DNA of 64,000 bases. Origin: Gemmatimonadota bacterium. Its GTDB lineage: Bacteria; Gemmatimonadota; Gemmatimonadetes; Gemmatimonadales; Gemmatimonadaceae. Made by a program: the position numbers and the translations under genes. Location of the stretch: assembly GCA_040388625.1 (NCBI GenBank), contig JAZKBK010000004.1, positions 372,001 through 436,000 of the forward strand. The letters are read 5' to 3'. Below are positions 53,416 through 62,324 of the stretch, piece after piece (positions within the stretch are counted from its first letter, which is position 1; each line of letters begins with the position of its first letter). The notes beneath the pieces are model-generated. The model had not been told where the DNA came from, searched no databases, and saw only the letters and a program-made list of their open reading frames with translations.

Positions 53416-54363
53416 CTATCCGGCTGGCGGCAGGCCGGCGAGTGCACGCATGTGAACAACCACCGCCTCAGCCAGTCGAAGCGGCGTGTAACCGCCTTCC
53501 AGCGCGCTCACGACCCTTCCCCCACAGGCAGCGTCTGCGCGGGCAGTAACAAATCGCGTCAGCCGATCTATATGCTCCATTTCCAGTGTAAAGCCACCGA
53601 TCGCGTCGCCCGCAAGACAGTCGAAACCAGCAGAGATGAGGATAAGCTCGGGCTGAAAATCGTCTGTTAGTGTGTCGAACGATCGTTCGAATGTCTCGAC
53701 ATACTGCATTGGATCGAGGCCGGCGGCCATGGGAGCGTTCAGCACGGTTCCGTGCGGCCCGTGATCGGACGCCGCGCCGGTGCCCGGATAGAATGGCCAC
53801 TGATGCATGGACAGAAACCGAATCGCCGGATCGTCCTGCACCAGCGCCTGGGTGCCGTTGCCATGATGGACGTCCCAGTCGACGATCAGGACGCGCTCGA
53901 GTCTGTGGACCTTGCGGGCGTAGTGCGCACCGAGCGCGACCGTTCCGAAGATGCAGAAACCCATCGCGCGGTCGCGGACTGCGTGGTGGCCGGGGGGGCG
54001 TATGCCGGAGAAGCTGCGGGTGGCGCGTCCATCCATCGCCATGTCGACCGCGTCGAGCACGCAGCCGGCAGCTGCAGTCGCCGCGTCCCATGAGCCCTCG
54101 CTGGCGACCGTGTCGATGTCGAGCCGTCCCCCGCCTGCGGCGCAGAGTGCGCGGACAGATTCGACATAGCCGCGCTCGTGTACGAGTGACAGCTCATCGA
54201 CGGTTGCGTGACGTCCTTCGACGTGCTCCAGTTGCTGGAACAGCTCGAAGTCGTTCCGCACCGCGCGCATGATCGCGACGAGGCGCCCGACGTGTTCCGG
54301 ATGTCCCCATCCGGTGTCGTGACGTCCGCAATCGGAGTGGGAGATGAACGCGGTGCGATGCAT
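53416..54363 (-). CDS. Histone-deacetylase-family (AcuC-like) amidohydrolase
   Basis: The 315-residue enzyme has the HDAC-fold signature: RPPGHHAVRDRAMGFCIFG (paired catalytic His), VDWDVHHGNGTQ (Asp and His zinc ligands) and ISAGFDCLAGD (Asp ligand), with ALEGGY before the C-terminus. Bacterial members deacetylate small molecules such as acetylpolyamines or acetoin-related compounds, or protein lysines. The gene is first of the methyltransferase/GvpF/L-like/kinase string and begins just after a REP-like palindrome that may insulate it. Confidence 0.9.
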   Translation of the reverse strand: MHRTAFISHSDCGRHDTGWGHPEHVGRLVAIMRAVRNDFELFQQLEHVEGRHATVDELSLVHERGYVESVRALCAAGGGRLDIDTVASEGSWDAATAAAGCVLDAVDMAMDGRATRSFSGIRPPGHHAVRDRAMGFCIFGTVALGAHYARKVHRLERVLIVDWDVHHGNGTQALVQDDPAIRFLSMHQWPFYPGTGAASDHGPHGTVLNAPMAAGLDPMQYVETFERSFDTLTDDFQPELILISAGFDCLAGDAIGGFTLEMEHIDRLTRFVTARADAACGGRVVSALEGGYTPLRLAEAVVVHMRALAGLPPAG

Positions 54364-54390
54364 ATGGCCCGTGTGCGTGGATGGTGTAAG

Positions 54391-54446
54391 GGCAGGCCCC
54401 CGTGCCTGCCGGCCGTAGGGGCGGGCACGGAGGCCCGCCCCTACGG
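54391..54446. repeat. REP-like double palindrome
   Basis: Two palindromes lie back to back. GGCAGGC/GCCTGCC has 7-bp arms (54391-54397 and 54404-54410). The larger CCGTAGGGGCGGGC/GCCCGCCCCTACGG has perfect 14-bp arms with a 6-base loop (54413-54426 and 54433-54446). Palindromes with this GTAGGGGCGGGC core are spread through many high-GC genomes as intergenic repeats. It sits in the gap between the HDAC gene and the ubiquitin-like gene and may act as a transcription stopper or mobile repeat. Only one copy was seen in this window. Confidence 0.85.
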
Positions 54447-54496
54447 ATCGATGCGCGCCGGGACGCGTCGACGCCCGATCCGCACCATCGTCACAC

Positions 54497-54829
54497 CTAC
54501 GACCTTACCGGACGGCGCCTCCGGCGCGCGACCAACAACGTCGATCCGTCCAGCACTCCGGCTCTGGACAGCGAAATCGACTCGTCGAATATCTCGCAGC
54601 CGTTCAGCTTGACCGAGAACTCATCGGGGAACAGCGCGTCGGGGATGAGAGTGTTCAGCGCGTACATCTTGGCCGTGCGAATCGACTCCGAGGGGCGCGC
54701 GTCGATGCGGACAACGTCCCATACTTCCTGCGCCTGCACGCGGAAGCTGAGTACGTTACCGGCGGTGAGCTCTCCGATCGAAATCACACCGTCCCGCGCG
54801 CGCAACGAGTTCGCAAACGTCGCGCTCAT
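54497..54829 (-). CDS. Small protein with a ubiquitin-like (beta-grasp) fold
   Basis: The 110-residue product resembles ubiquitin across residues 35-102. VVRIDARPSESIRTAKMY matches the strand 2/helix start (V-x-P-S-x-T-I-x-x-V-K), and VKLNGCEIFDESISLSRAGV followed by DGSTLLVARR matches the second half (I-x-A-G-x-x-L-x-D-x-x-T-L-x-D-x-N-I plus the final beta strand). It ends in RRRRRPVRS, with no Gly-Gly tail. The ATG overlaps the stop of the unknown gene (ATGA). The repeat lies just downstream. A role as a carrier or binding adaptor is possible; it may also be a YukD/EsaB-like protein. Confidence 0.65.
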   Translation of the reverse strand: MSATFANSLRARDGVISIGELTAGNVLSFRVQAQEVWDVVRIDARPSESIRTAKMYALNTLIPDALFPDEFSVKLNGCEIFDESISLSRAGVLDGSTLLVARRRRRPVRS

Positions 54830-55161
54830 GCCGTCACCGTCGACGATTCGGGGAGTTCGAGGGGTATCGCCCCGACTCCTGGTGGATCGGCGGTCGGCAG
54901 CGAGGAAAGAAACCGCGCTACCTGTCCATCGAGCATGTAAGACGATCCCGATACAGCGGTGAGTCCGTCTTTCTGCATCACACCGATGACGAGCTCTTCG
55001 CCACCCATGCCTCGCATCGAAACGAACGTCGGTCCTTCCATGTCGAGGAAGGCGGTATAGATCGAATTGCGTCGCGAAAAGAAGTGCTTGGCTGCATCAA
55101 GCACCTCTGCCGGGGAGAGCGGAGTGAGCGTCTCCTGAAGAGTCCTGTCTGTCTGCGCCAT
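54826..55161 (-). CDS. Unknown protein coupled to the ubiquitin-like gene
   Basis: The 111-residue protein has a short helical start (about 15-30, SPAEVLDAAKHFFSRRNS), then beta strands in FLDMEGPTFVSMRGMGGEELVIGV and TAVSGSSYMLDGQVARFLSSL, ending in a Pro/Thr-rich tail. There is no catalytic motif or signal peptide. Its TGA overlaps the ATG of the ubiquitin-like gene, so the two are likely made in equal amount and may form a complex. I recognise no family. It follows the peptidase gene by 39 bases. Confidence 0.6.
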   Translation of the reverse strand: MAQTDRTLQETLTPLSPAEVLDAAKHFFSRRNSIYTAFLDMEGPTFVSMRGMGGEELVIGVMQKDGLTAVSGSSYMLDGQVARFLSSLPTADPPGVGAIPLELPESSTVTA

Positions 55162-55200
55162 GGGCGAAATCTAACCAGCGACGCCCGTGGGCTGCCAGAC

Positions 55201-56709
55201 TCAGGACTCCAGCAGCGACTCGATCTTTCGCGTGAGCGGGGCGAAGCTGATTTGACCGCCCGCAGCACGCCGTCCGACCTCGCTCGCGCTCTCGCGCTGC
55301 CCTTCGGCGAACAGCTCGGCGACTATCCAGGGCCCCGCCGCGGGATTGCGCCACCAGTCTTCATCGAACCGATCGACCAGTCCTTCATCCAGCAGCGACT
55401 GGAGTTGCCACGCGCGCAGATACCGCGTGGAATAGAAACGCGAATCGAGGTCGATGAACGCATCGGCCGGCCGATACTGGAATCCCGTCGCGGCGGCGAG
55501 TATCTCGACGTAGATGTCCGGTAGCGCTTTCCAGTCCACGGCACCGCTGTAGACCTGTATCTCGTAAAGCAGCTTCGCGCAGTAGCGCCTGACGAAATGC
55601 AATTCCTCGAAGCCTGCAAGTCGCAGGAAAGCCGCTGCGCGGTTTCTATCCAGGCCTGTGTAGCGTCGCAGCCACGCGCGCTGTTGCATCCGGTGATCGA
55701 ACAGCATTGCGTAGCTCTCGGTAACTGAATTGTCGCCAATCCAGCGATACTCGAACGGGTAATCCGCGCGCGTGTTTCCGAAATGGAGGGCGTGTCCGAG
55801 CTCGTGCAGAAAAGTGCCGTAGTCGGATTGTCCGCCGTGCGGGCGCAGCACGAGATACACCTCATCCGGAATGCGTACCGGTGAACAGAATGCGCGCGGT
55901 CGCTTGCCGGGACGATCGCCTATGTCAAACGTGATGCGTCCGGTGGCGGTCGCATCGAGGCCCAACTCCGCGCAATTGCGCCGGATGATGCTCTCCATGG
56001 CCGATTCGGGAAATGCATCGTCGAACTCGCGCAGCCTGAACAGCGCGAGCGAATCTGCCCGCGTCGCTTCGCCGCGCGGAACACCGAATGCCCTGAGCCG
56101 CTCGTCCAGCACCGAAGTCCACATCGCCTCGGTGTCGTGGAGGAAAGTCTCGCACTCTGCCGCGAGCCTGGTGAGCGATATGCCGCTCAGTGCCTCGAAC
56201 GTCGAGTTGTATCCGGCGGCAATGCCGAGGGACTCGACCGCATCGCGCTCGCGCTGAAGCCGCTCGAGTCGCAGCGGTGCGAATGACTCCTCGACAGTCC
56301 GCGCGCGCGCCGCATCGATCGCTCTCCGATCCGCCGCGTCGCCGCTGTTCGCAATGTCGATCGCCACGCGCTGGTATGGGATGACGCGCCCGTCGGCCAC
56401 TCGAATGACGGCGGCATGCTCGAGTGCGACTTCACGCTCGTCCAGCGCGGCAAGCTGCCGCCCGACGCGCGACTCCACCTGCCACTCGAGCATCATGCGT
56501 GCTGCTCGTGCGTCTTCCGAATCGGCCGGAGCACCACGAAATCGCTCGATGCACTCCGACAGAGCGTCCTCGCTCAGTATGTCGTCGTACCTCTCGTAGA
56601 TTGTCTGCAGCGCTGCTTCCGCCTTGAGACCCGAATAGGCGAGATAACTCTCGCGTGCGACATCCTGGGTGAACGATTGCGCGCGAGCCCGCAACCGTTC
56701 CAGGTTCAT
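55201..56709 (-). CDS. HExxH metallopeptidase, related to M3/carboxypeptidase-like oligopeptidases
   Basis: The 502-residue soluble protein is largely helical, with the zinc site FLHELGHALHFG at about residue 310 and a downstream Glu in SVTESYAMLFD as third ligand. The helical N-terminal half resembles the M3-type oligopeptidase fold. There is no signal peptide, so it acts inside the cell on short peptides. The start ATG overlaps the glycyl-tRNA synthetase TGA (ATGA). It precedes the unknown protein and the ubiquitin-like gene, and the three may belong to one operon. The exact peptidase family needs a profile search. Confidence 0.8.
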   Translation of the reverse strand: MNLERLRARAQSFTQDVARESYLAYSGLKAEAALQTIYERYDDILSEDALSECIERFRGAPADSEDARAARMMLEWQVESRVGRQLAALDEREVALEHAAVIRVADGRVIPYQRVAIDIANSGDAADRRAIDAARARTVEESFAPLRLERLQRERDAVESLGIAAGYNSTFEALSGISLTRLAAECETFLHDTEAMWTSVLDERLRAFGVPRGEATRADSLALFRLREFDDAFPESAMESIIRRNCAELGLDATATGRITFDIGDRPGKRPRAFCSPVRIPDEVYLVLRPHGGQSDYGTFLHELGHALHFGNTRADYPFEYRWIGDNSVTESYAMLFDHRMQQRAWLRRYTGLDRNRAAAFLRLAGFEELHFVRRYCAKLLYEIQVYSGAVDWKALPDIYVEILAAATGFQYRPADAFIDLDSRFYSTRYLRAWQLQSLLDEGLVDRFDEDWWRNPAAGPWIVAELFAEGQRESASEVGRRAAGGQISFAPLTRKIESLLES

Positions 56710-58049
56710 CGCGCGAGCCTGTCGCCGAGGTATCGCGCGATCTCGCCGGTGCTCACGCGATCCTGCGCAAGCGTGTCACGGTCGCGTACGGTAACCGAAT
56801 TGTCAGCCGCTGACTCGCTGTCGACGGTTATGCAGAACGGAGTTCCGACTTCGTCCTGCCTGCGATAACGCTTGCCGATGCTGCCCGATTCGTCGTAATC
56901 GACCGGGAACTGCGGCCGCAGACCATCCGCGATTGCGTGCGCCATGTCCGGCTGGCCGTCCTTCTTGGTGAGCGGAAATACAGCGGCCTTGATAGGTGCG
57001 AGAGCGGGGTCAATGCCAAGAACGACGCGCCCCTCGTCCTCCCCGGGAACACTTTCCTCACGGTATGCGTTGACGAGCACTGCGAGCGTGACGCGATCCG
57101 CACCGACCGACGTTTCCACTACCCACGGGATGTAGCGGCGATTGGCCGCCTGGTCGAAGTATTCCAGCTTCTTCCCGGAAAATTCAGTGTGCTGTTTGAG
57201 ATCGAAATCACCCCGATTGTGCACGCCTTCGATTTCCTGGAAGCCGAGCGTGCCACCGAAGTCGAACTGCACGTCGAACGCAGCCTTGGCGTAGTGCGCC
57301 AGCTCTGCCGGAGTATGCTGATGGAATTCCAGCCGCGCTTCGGTGAGACCCAGCGAACGATGCCACGCCATGCGTTCGCCCTTCCAGTAGTCGAACCACT
57401 CGGACGACTTCTCTGGATCGACGAAGAACTGCATCTCCATCTGCTCGAACTCACGCGTGCGGAATATGAAATTCCCAGGCGTGATCTCGTTGCGGAACGC
57501 CTTGCCGATCTGCGCGATTCCGAACGGAACCTTCTGGCGCATCGACTGCTGCACGTTCAGAAAATTCACGAAGATTCCCTGCGCCGTTTCAGGGCGCAGA
57601 TAAACCGTCGCTGCCGTCTCCTCGACCGCGCCCATGAACGTCTTGAACATCAGGTTGAACTGACGCGGCTCCGTAAGCTCGCAATCCGCGAACTCGCCAG
57701 GATGCTTGCTCGGCTTGCGCAGACAGCGCGCGTCCTCGAGCTTGTCGGCGCGAAAGCGGCCCTTGCAGGCGCGGCAATCGACCAGCGGATCGACAAAGCC
57801 GGCGACGTGGCCACTTGCTTCCCACACGCGCGGATTCATTAGAATCGCTGCATCCAGGCCTTCGACGTCGTCGCGCGAGCGGACCATCGCGTGCCACCAG
57901 CGGTCCTTGATGTTCTTCTTGAGCTCGACGCCCAGCGGACCGTAATCCCATACGGATCCGGTACCGCCATATATCTCGGATGACTGGAAGATGTAGCCGC
58001 GCCGCTTGCACAGCGATACGAGCTTCTCCATCACGTCCGGGTAATTCAT
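56706..58049 (-). CDS. glyS: Glycyl-tRNA synthetase, dimeric class II type
   Basis: The 447-residue enzyme of the alpha2 bacterial/archaeal type charges tRNA-Gly. Typical are FQSSEIYGGTGSVWDYGPLGVELKKNIKDRWW (split here by length), CRACKGRFRADKLEDA (zinc-like insert), RPETAQGIFVNFLNV and the class II motif 3 GADRVTLAVLVNAY. It lies downstream of purA by 3 bases and overlaps the peptidase start by 4. Together they form a housekeeping operon with the peptidase. Confidence 0.96.
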   Translation of the reverse strand: MNYPDVMEKLVSLCKRRGYIFQSSEIYGGTGSVWDYGPLGVELKKNIKDRWWHAMVRSRDDVEGLDAAILMNPRVWEASGHVAGFVDPLVDCRACKGRFRADKLEDARCLRKPSKHPGEFADCELTEPRQFNLMFKTFMGAVEETAATVYLRPETAQGIFVNFLNVQQSMRQKVPFGIAQIGKAFRNEITPGNFIFRTREFEQMEMQFFVDPEKSSEWFDYWKGERMAWHRSLGLTEARLEFHQHTPAELAHYAKAAFDVQFDFGGTLGFQEIEGVHNRGDFDLKQHTEFSGKKLEYFDQAANRRYIPWVVETSVGADRVTLAVLVNAYREESVPGEDEGRVVLGIDPALAPIKAAVFPLTKKDGQPDMAHAIADGLRPQFPVDYDESGSIGKRYRRQDEVGTPFCITVDSESAADNSVTVRDRDTLAQDRVSTGEIARYLGDRLAR

Positions 58050-58052
58050 TCT

Positions 58053-59333
58053 TTACAGTCCGATGATCTGGTCGCGTCGCGTTCCGACGCTGACATAGGT
58101 TATTGGCGCTTCGACAAGCTGCTCGATTCTGTCGAGATACGCACGCGCAGCGGCTGGAAGATCTTCCAGCGTGCGCGCGTCAGCCGTCGACGTGCGCCAG
58201 CCGGCGAACGTTTCGTAAACGGGCTCGGCGTGACTCAGCATGGTGAGATCGCCGGGAAATTCGGTGAACACGTCCTCGCCCACGCGATACGCGGTGCAGA
58301 GCCTGACCTCGTCCAGGGTATCCAGCACGTCGAGCTTGGTAACTGCAAGGTCCGTGAGTCCGTTGACGCGCACCGCGTAGCGCACGACTACTGCGTCGAA
58401 CCAGCCGCAGCGTCGCGCACGTCCCGTAGTCGCTCCGAATTCATTCCCGAGCTTGCGCATCTCCGACTGAAGCGGCTCGGCGAATTCCGTTGGCAACGGC
58501 CCCTGTCCCACACGCGTCGTATACGCCTTGACGACTCCGAGGCAGCTGTCCAGCGAACTCGGCGCGATGCCGACTCCGACAGCCGCGCCGCCCGATGTGG
58601 TAGTGCTGGACGTGACGAACGGATATGTCCCGTGATCGACGTCCAGCAGCGAACCCTGCGCTCCCTCGAGCAGAACCGCCGCACCGCTGCGTTGTGCGCG
58701 ATGGATTGCGAGCCCGACGTCATCCGCGAGAGAAAGCAGCCGCGGCGCCAGACGCTCCACCAGCGTCATCGTATCCGCAACTGAAGCCCGCTCGGTGACT
58801 CCCCACGCGGCAAGTTGCGCATTGGCGTGGGCGACGGCGGCTTCGACAATCGGGAGCAGAGAATCCGGATGGCGCAGATCGAGTACGCGTACGCCGCGGC
58901 GCGCGATCTTGTCCTCGTATGCAGGCCCGATTCCCCGCCCCGTGGTGCCGATCGCGCGACTCGCGGCGCTGCTGGAATCGACCAGCTTGTGATACGGCAG
59001 CACCAGATGCGCGCGCTCGCTGACGTACAGCCTGCCCTCGACGTCCACACCGTCGGCGACGAGCTCGTCTATCTCTGTAAAGAGAGTCTCGGGATCCAGC
59101 ACGACACCGTTCCCGATGGCGCAGCGAACGCCCGCGTGCAGGATCCCGCTCGGAATCTGGTGCAGTACGAAGGACGTCTCGCCCAGGTCCACTGTGTGGC
59201 CGGCGTTGGCGCCTCCCTGATATCGGACGACCCAGTCGGCGCGCTCCGAGAGCACGTCCACGAGCTTGCCCTTTCCCTCATCTCCCCATTGCGCCCCGAC
59301 GACTACGACGGTGCGTGTATTCGCATCAAACAT
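58053..59333 (-). CDS. purA: Adenylosuccinate synthetase
   Basis: The 426-residue enzyme makes adenylosuccinate from IMP, aspartate and GTP. VVVVGAQWGDEGKGKLVD (GTP loop with the catalytic Asp), QGGANAGHTV, GTTGRGIGPAYEDK and GVVKAYTTRVGQGPLPTE are all present. It starts at the ATG 59333, and the strong terminator upstream (59360-59387) ends the gas-vesicle/HK transcript. It is probably first of the purA-glyS-peptidase operon. Confidence 0.97.
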   Translation of the reverse strand: MFDANTRTVVVVGAQWGDEGKGKLVDVLSERADWVVRYQGGANAGHTVDLGETSFVLHQIPSGILHAGVRCAIGNGVVLDPETLFTEIDELVADGVDVEGRLYVSERAHLVLPYHKLVDSSSAASRAIGTTGRGIGPAYEDKIARRGVRVLDLRHPDSLLPIVEAAVAHANAQLAAWGVTERASVADTMTLVERLAPRLLSLADDVGLAIHRAQRSGAAVLLEGAQGSLLDVDHGTYPFVTSSTTTSGGAAVGVGIAPSSLDSCLGVVKAYTTRVGQGPLPTEFAEPLQSEMRKLGNEFGATTGRARRCGWFDAVVVRYAVRVNGLTDLAVTKLDVLDTLDEVRLCTAYRVGEDVFTEFPGDLTMLSHAEPVYETFAGWRTSTADARTLEDLPAAARAYLDRIEQLVEAPITYVSVGTRRDQIIGL

Positions 59334-59359
59334 GTCAACCCCGGCGACCCCATAAACAC

Positions 59360-59387
59360 AAAAAAGCCCCGTCTGGCGCGGCGGGGC
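59360..59387 (-). terminator. Terminator after the gas-vesicle operon kinase
   Basis: GCCCCG/CGGGGC arms (59366-59371 and 59382-59387) with a 10-base loop are followed on the minus strand by TTTTTT. It lies 58 bases after the end of the HK gene and before purA, so it closes the gvp-HK transcript. Confidence 0.9.
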
Positions 59388-59444
59388 GTGTTGTTAATCT
59401 ACGTGTCGGGACGGGCATGTCAACGTGAGGAATCCATCCGGATC

Positions 59445-61727
59445 TCAGCCATCCCGCTCACTGTGCGGCTCGGAACGGATCGGCAGAAAAATGGTAAACG
59501 TCGATCCCTTCCCGTACTCGCTGCTGAGAGTCACGCGGCCTCCGAGCGCCCCGGACAGCTTTCGCGTGATACTGAGACCCAGCCCCGTCCCGCCAAACTC
59601 GCGGGTACGCGACTGGTCCACCTGCCGGAAGTCGTCCCATATGGCAGAGAGGTCTTCCCTGCGTATGCCGATCCCGGTATCCGCCACGTCCAACCGAACC
59701 AGATCGTCCTCCTGCCGCGCCGTGAGGATGACGCTTCCGGAGTGGGTGAATTTCACGGCGTTGGAGAGCAGGTTCAACATGATCTGCTTGACCTTGGTAC
59801 GATCGGTCATCATGTGCAGCGGCTCATCGGGGCCGATCCAGCGGTACGTCAGTCCCTTCTTCTTGATGAGCGGATCGATCTGCACCGACGCCTCACGTAT
59901 CAGCTCCTGCAGCACCGTGTCTTCCAGATGCAGCGGCATGCGGCCCGCTTCGATCTTCGCGAGGTCGAGGATGTCATTGATGAGCGCGAGCAGATGCTGC
60001 GCGGCCGCACGGATGCGAACGAGACCTTCTTCCTGCCGGTCATTCAGATCGCCATAGATCCGGTCCAGCATGAGCGCAGTGTAACCGATCAGTGCGTTGA
60101 TAGGCGTGCGCAGCTCGTGCGACATGCTCGCAAGAAATTCCGACTTGAGCCTGTTGGCTTTCTCCAGCTCGCGTGACTGCCATTGCAGACGGACGTTCTG
60201 CTCGCCGAGATCGGCGGTTGCCGCACGCACGCGCGCTTCGAGCTCGTTGCTGAAATTCTTGAGCTCTTCATACAGCCGCTCGTTCTCCGCCTGTTCCGTG
60301 AGGTCGTGCAGCACGGATACGATCGCGAGCGGCTCACCGCGCCGGTCGAGGATCTTGCCAGCGACGACTTCCATTGGAATCGTCACCGGTTCATTGCCGG
60401 GCTGGAGCAGCTCCATGTCCTCCCGTCGCGCAGACTCGGGGCTCAGACTGAAATCGGAGATGAACGTCGTGAACCTGGTATCGTTGGCACGAACCGCCGC
60501 GGAACGGTCCCCGGTCGCGTAGCCGATGTTGGGGGTCGCAGACCCGAACAGCAGCTCGGCCTGCCGGTTCATGAGGATGATGTTGGCGCGATCGTCGGTG
60601 ACCAGGATCGGATCGGCAACATTCGTGAGAATCAGATTGAGACGATCACTCTCGCGCTTTGCCTCGTACTCCGCGAGTCGTACACGCTGCACCTGCAGCT
60701 CGAGCTCGTTGGCTGCGCGCCGGAGATCCGTCACATCGCGCAGCACCGACACTATCGCATTGTCGTCCTCGTCGAGCGGTTGCGTGAGAACTTCGAACAG
60801 CAGATCTGTCCCGTCGTCCGGATCGACCATGTTCAGCTCGCGCGCTTCCGCAGCGACATTGGTACCAGAGGGCGCGGCGTCCTTGGAGAGGTGGGACGTG
60901 AGCAGCAGGTTGTTGATTTCCACTGCGCGGCGGCGCCCCTCGGAATCGCGCTCGCGCATGCTCAACAGATGCTCGGCGCGCTGATTCTGCACCACGATCT
61001 GCCGCTCGCCGTCGATGATGACGATCGGATCAGGCAGAGAATTGACGATCGATGTGAGCACTGCGCGCTGGTCCACCAACTCCTCGGCGCGACCGCGATG
61101 CGCGTCGGAGGCGGCGAGCCGGGACAGCATCGGACCGGCGAGCTGCGCCGCGCATACAATCCGATCCAGAGTAGCCGGAAGCGACTCCATTTCCAGCACG
61201 AACACCCCATAAGGCGAGAGCGCCGCGTGGTCCGGCCGCGCGTGCCACTCGCGGGATGAGTCTACGGCAGCTATCGAACATGGACTCGACAATCGCCGAT
61301 CGGCATCTGCACAATCGATGAAACGCGGTGCGTCGACGATGCGAGACTGCGGAAACGGCACGGCCATGAGCCGCGTCCGGCGCGAAATACCCGAGCGCGG
61401 GACGCCGTGCGAGCATGCTACGACCTGCATGCCGAGCAGCGCAACCACGAACGGATCGTTCGGATCGTCCATCGTGCGCGCGGTCGGCGGGTCGAGCGTT
61501 TCGTAGCCGAGCGAGACAGATGGCACGAGCTGACTCGCCGCAACGTCACGTACCAGAACGTATCCGCGACTCGATCCAACGAGGCCGCAGAACCGCGCCA
61601 GCAACAATCCAGCTGCCGATGCGAAATCGGGAGACGTTGCGACATCCGCGAGGAGTGATTCCAGCCACGTGGCGGAATCACTCTCGCGTGCATCTACCGT
61701 CGTACGGTCACGCGCCGAGCTGGTCAA
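59445..61727 (-). CDS. PAS-containing histidine kinase at the end of the gas-vesicle operon
   Basis: The 760-residue kinase has an N-terminal GAF-like region (about 20-200), two PAS domains (about 225-340 and 365-490), a coiled coil, HisKA with His537 in [16 protein letters not shown] and a HATPase domain ending in [20 protein letters not shown]. There is no membrane segment, so it senses internal signals such as redox or light-related ones (inferred from PAS). The TTG start at 61727 overlaps the final bases of gvpA, so it is probably translated with the gas-vesicle genes. No receiver protein lies next to it. Confidence 0.92.
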   Translation of the reverse strand: MTSSARDRTTVDARESDSATWLESLLADVATSPDFASAAGLLLARFCGLVGSSRGYVLVRDVAASQLVPSVSLGYETLDPPTARTMDDPNDPFVVALLGMQVVACSHGVPRSGISRRTRLMAVPFPQSRIVDAPRFIDCADADRRLSSPCSIAAVDSSREWHARPDHAALSPYGVFVLEMESLPATLDRIVCAAQLAGPMLSRLAASDAHRGRAEELVDQRAVLTSIVNSLPDPIVIIDGERQIVVQNQRAEHLLSMRERDSEGRRRAVEINNLLLTSHLSKDAAPSGTNVAAEARELNMVDPDDGTDLLFEVLTQPLDEDDNAIVSVLRDVTDLRRAANELELQVQRVRLAEYEAKRESDRLNLILTNVADPILVTDDRANIILMNRQAELLFGSATPNIGYATGDRSAAVRANDTRFTTFISDFSLSPESARREDMELLQPGNEPVTIPMEVVAGKILDRRGEPLAIVSVLHDLTEQAENERLYEELKNFSNELEARVRAATADLGEQNVRLQWQSRELEKANRLKSEFLASMSHELRTPINALIGYTALMLDRIYGDLNDRQEEGLVRIRAAAQHLLALINDILDLAKIEAGRMPLHLEDTVLQELIREASVQIDPLIKKKGLTYRWIGPDEPLHMMTDRTKVKQIMLNLLSNAVKFTHSGSVILTARQEDDLVRLDVADTGIGIRREDLSAIWDDFRQVDQSRTREFGGTGLGLSITRKLSGALGGRVTLSSEYGKGSTFTIFLPIRSEPHSERDG

Positions 61728-62004
61728 GGCGACGCCGTAGCTCTGCGTTCTCGATTTGTACGCGTTCGAGCTCGTCGGCCTGCGCCAGCTCGCGCGGACG
61801 CGACATTGGCTGGGTAATGCCGACTGCTTCCGAATATTTCAAATACGTCTCGATCGATGCGACCACGATTCGCGCTTCCACGGTTACGAGGTCGATTCCA
61901 ACGAGCGAGACGCGTACCCACGCGTCGATTACGATTCCCTTGTCGAGAACGCGGTCGAGAATGTCGATAAGTGAGCTTCCGCTCGGTGACCGCTCAACGG
62001 CCAT
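61708..62004 (-). CDS. gvpA: Gas-vesicle major structural protein GvpA
   Basis: The 98-residue protein holds the near-invariant GvpA core: [30 protein letters not shown] (split) and [21 protein letters not shown]. It is longer than cyanobacterial GvpA (about 70), with an extra C-terminal helix rich in Gln, Glu and Leu ([21 protein letters not shown]). GvpA forms the ribbed wall of the gas vesicle. A strong AGGAGG precedes the ATG. It is the last gvp gene before the histidine kinase, whose TTG start overlaps its stop. Confidence 0.95.
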   Translation of the reverse strand: MAVERSPSGSSLIDILDRVLDKGIVIDAWVRVSLVGIDLVTVEARIVVASIETYLKYSEAVGITQPMSRPRELAQADELERVQIENAELRRRLDQLGA

Positions 62005-62012
62005 GACTCCTC

Positions 62013-62315
62013 CTAGTCAGATGAAGACAGCTTGGCGAGCTGACGCTCGATGCGGTCGAGCCGATCGTTGAGATCGGTCGCCGCGACGGCAGACGCCGTC
62101 TGGCTCGTCAGACGCGGGTCGTACCGCCACCAGTTCATACCTATCTGTTCCGCCTTGTCGATGGAGCAGACGAGCAGACGGATCTGTATCGTGAGCAGCT
62201 CGACGTTGGCGAGATTGATTTTGATGTCGCCTGCGATCACCAGTCCCTTGTCGAGAACGCGGTCGAGAATCTCGACCAGCCCGGTGCTGCGTGATGGGGA
62301 GACTAGTTCAGGCAC
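62013..62315 (-). CDS. gvpJ: GvpJ-type minor gas-vesicle structural protein
   Basis: The 100-residue protein is a GvpA paralogue, with [38 protein letters not shown] (split here) and [11 protein letters not shown]. The INWW-DP signature and the first-domain sequence match GvpJ/GvpS rather than GvpA. Such proteins act in vesicle initiation or tip shape. GTG start at 62315 with GAGG upstream. It lies 8 bases before gvpA and follows the fusion gene by 9 bases, so it belongs to one operon. Confidence 0.88.
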   Translation of the reverse strand: MPELVSPSRSTGLVEILDRVLDKGLVIAGDIKINLANVELLTIQIRLLVCSIDKAEQIGMNWWRYDPRLTSQTASAVAATDLNDRLDRIERQLAKLSSSD

Positions 62316-62324
62316 TTTGCAGCC

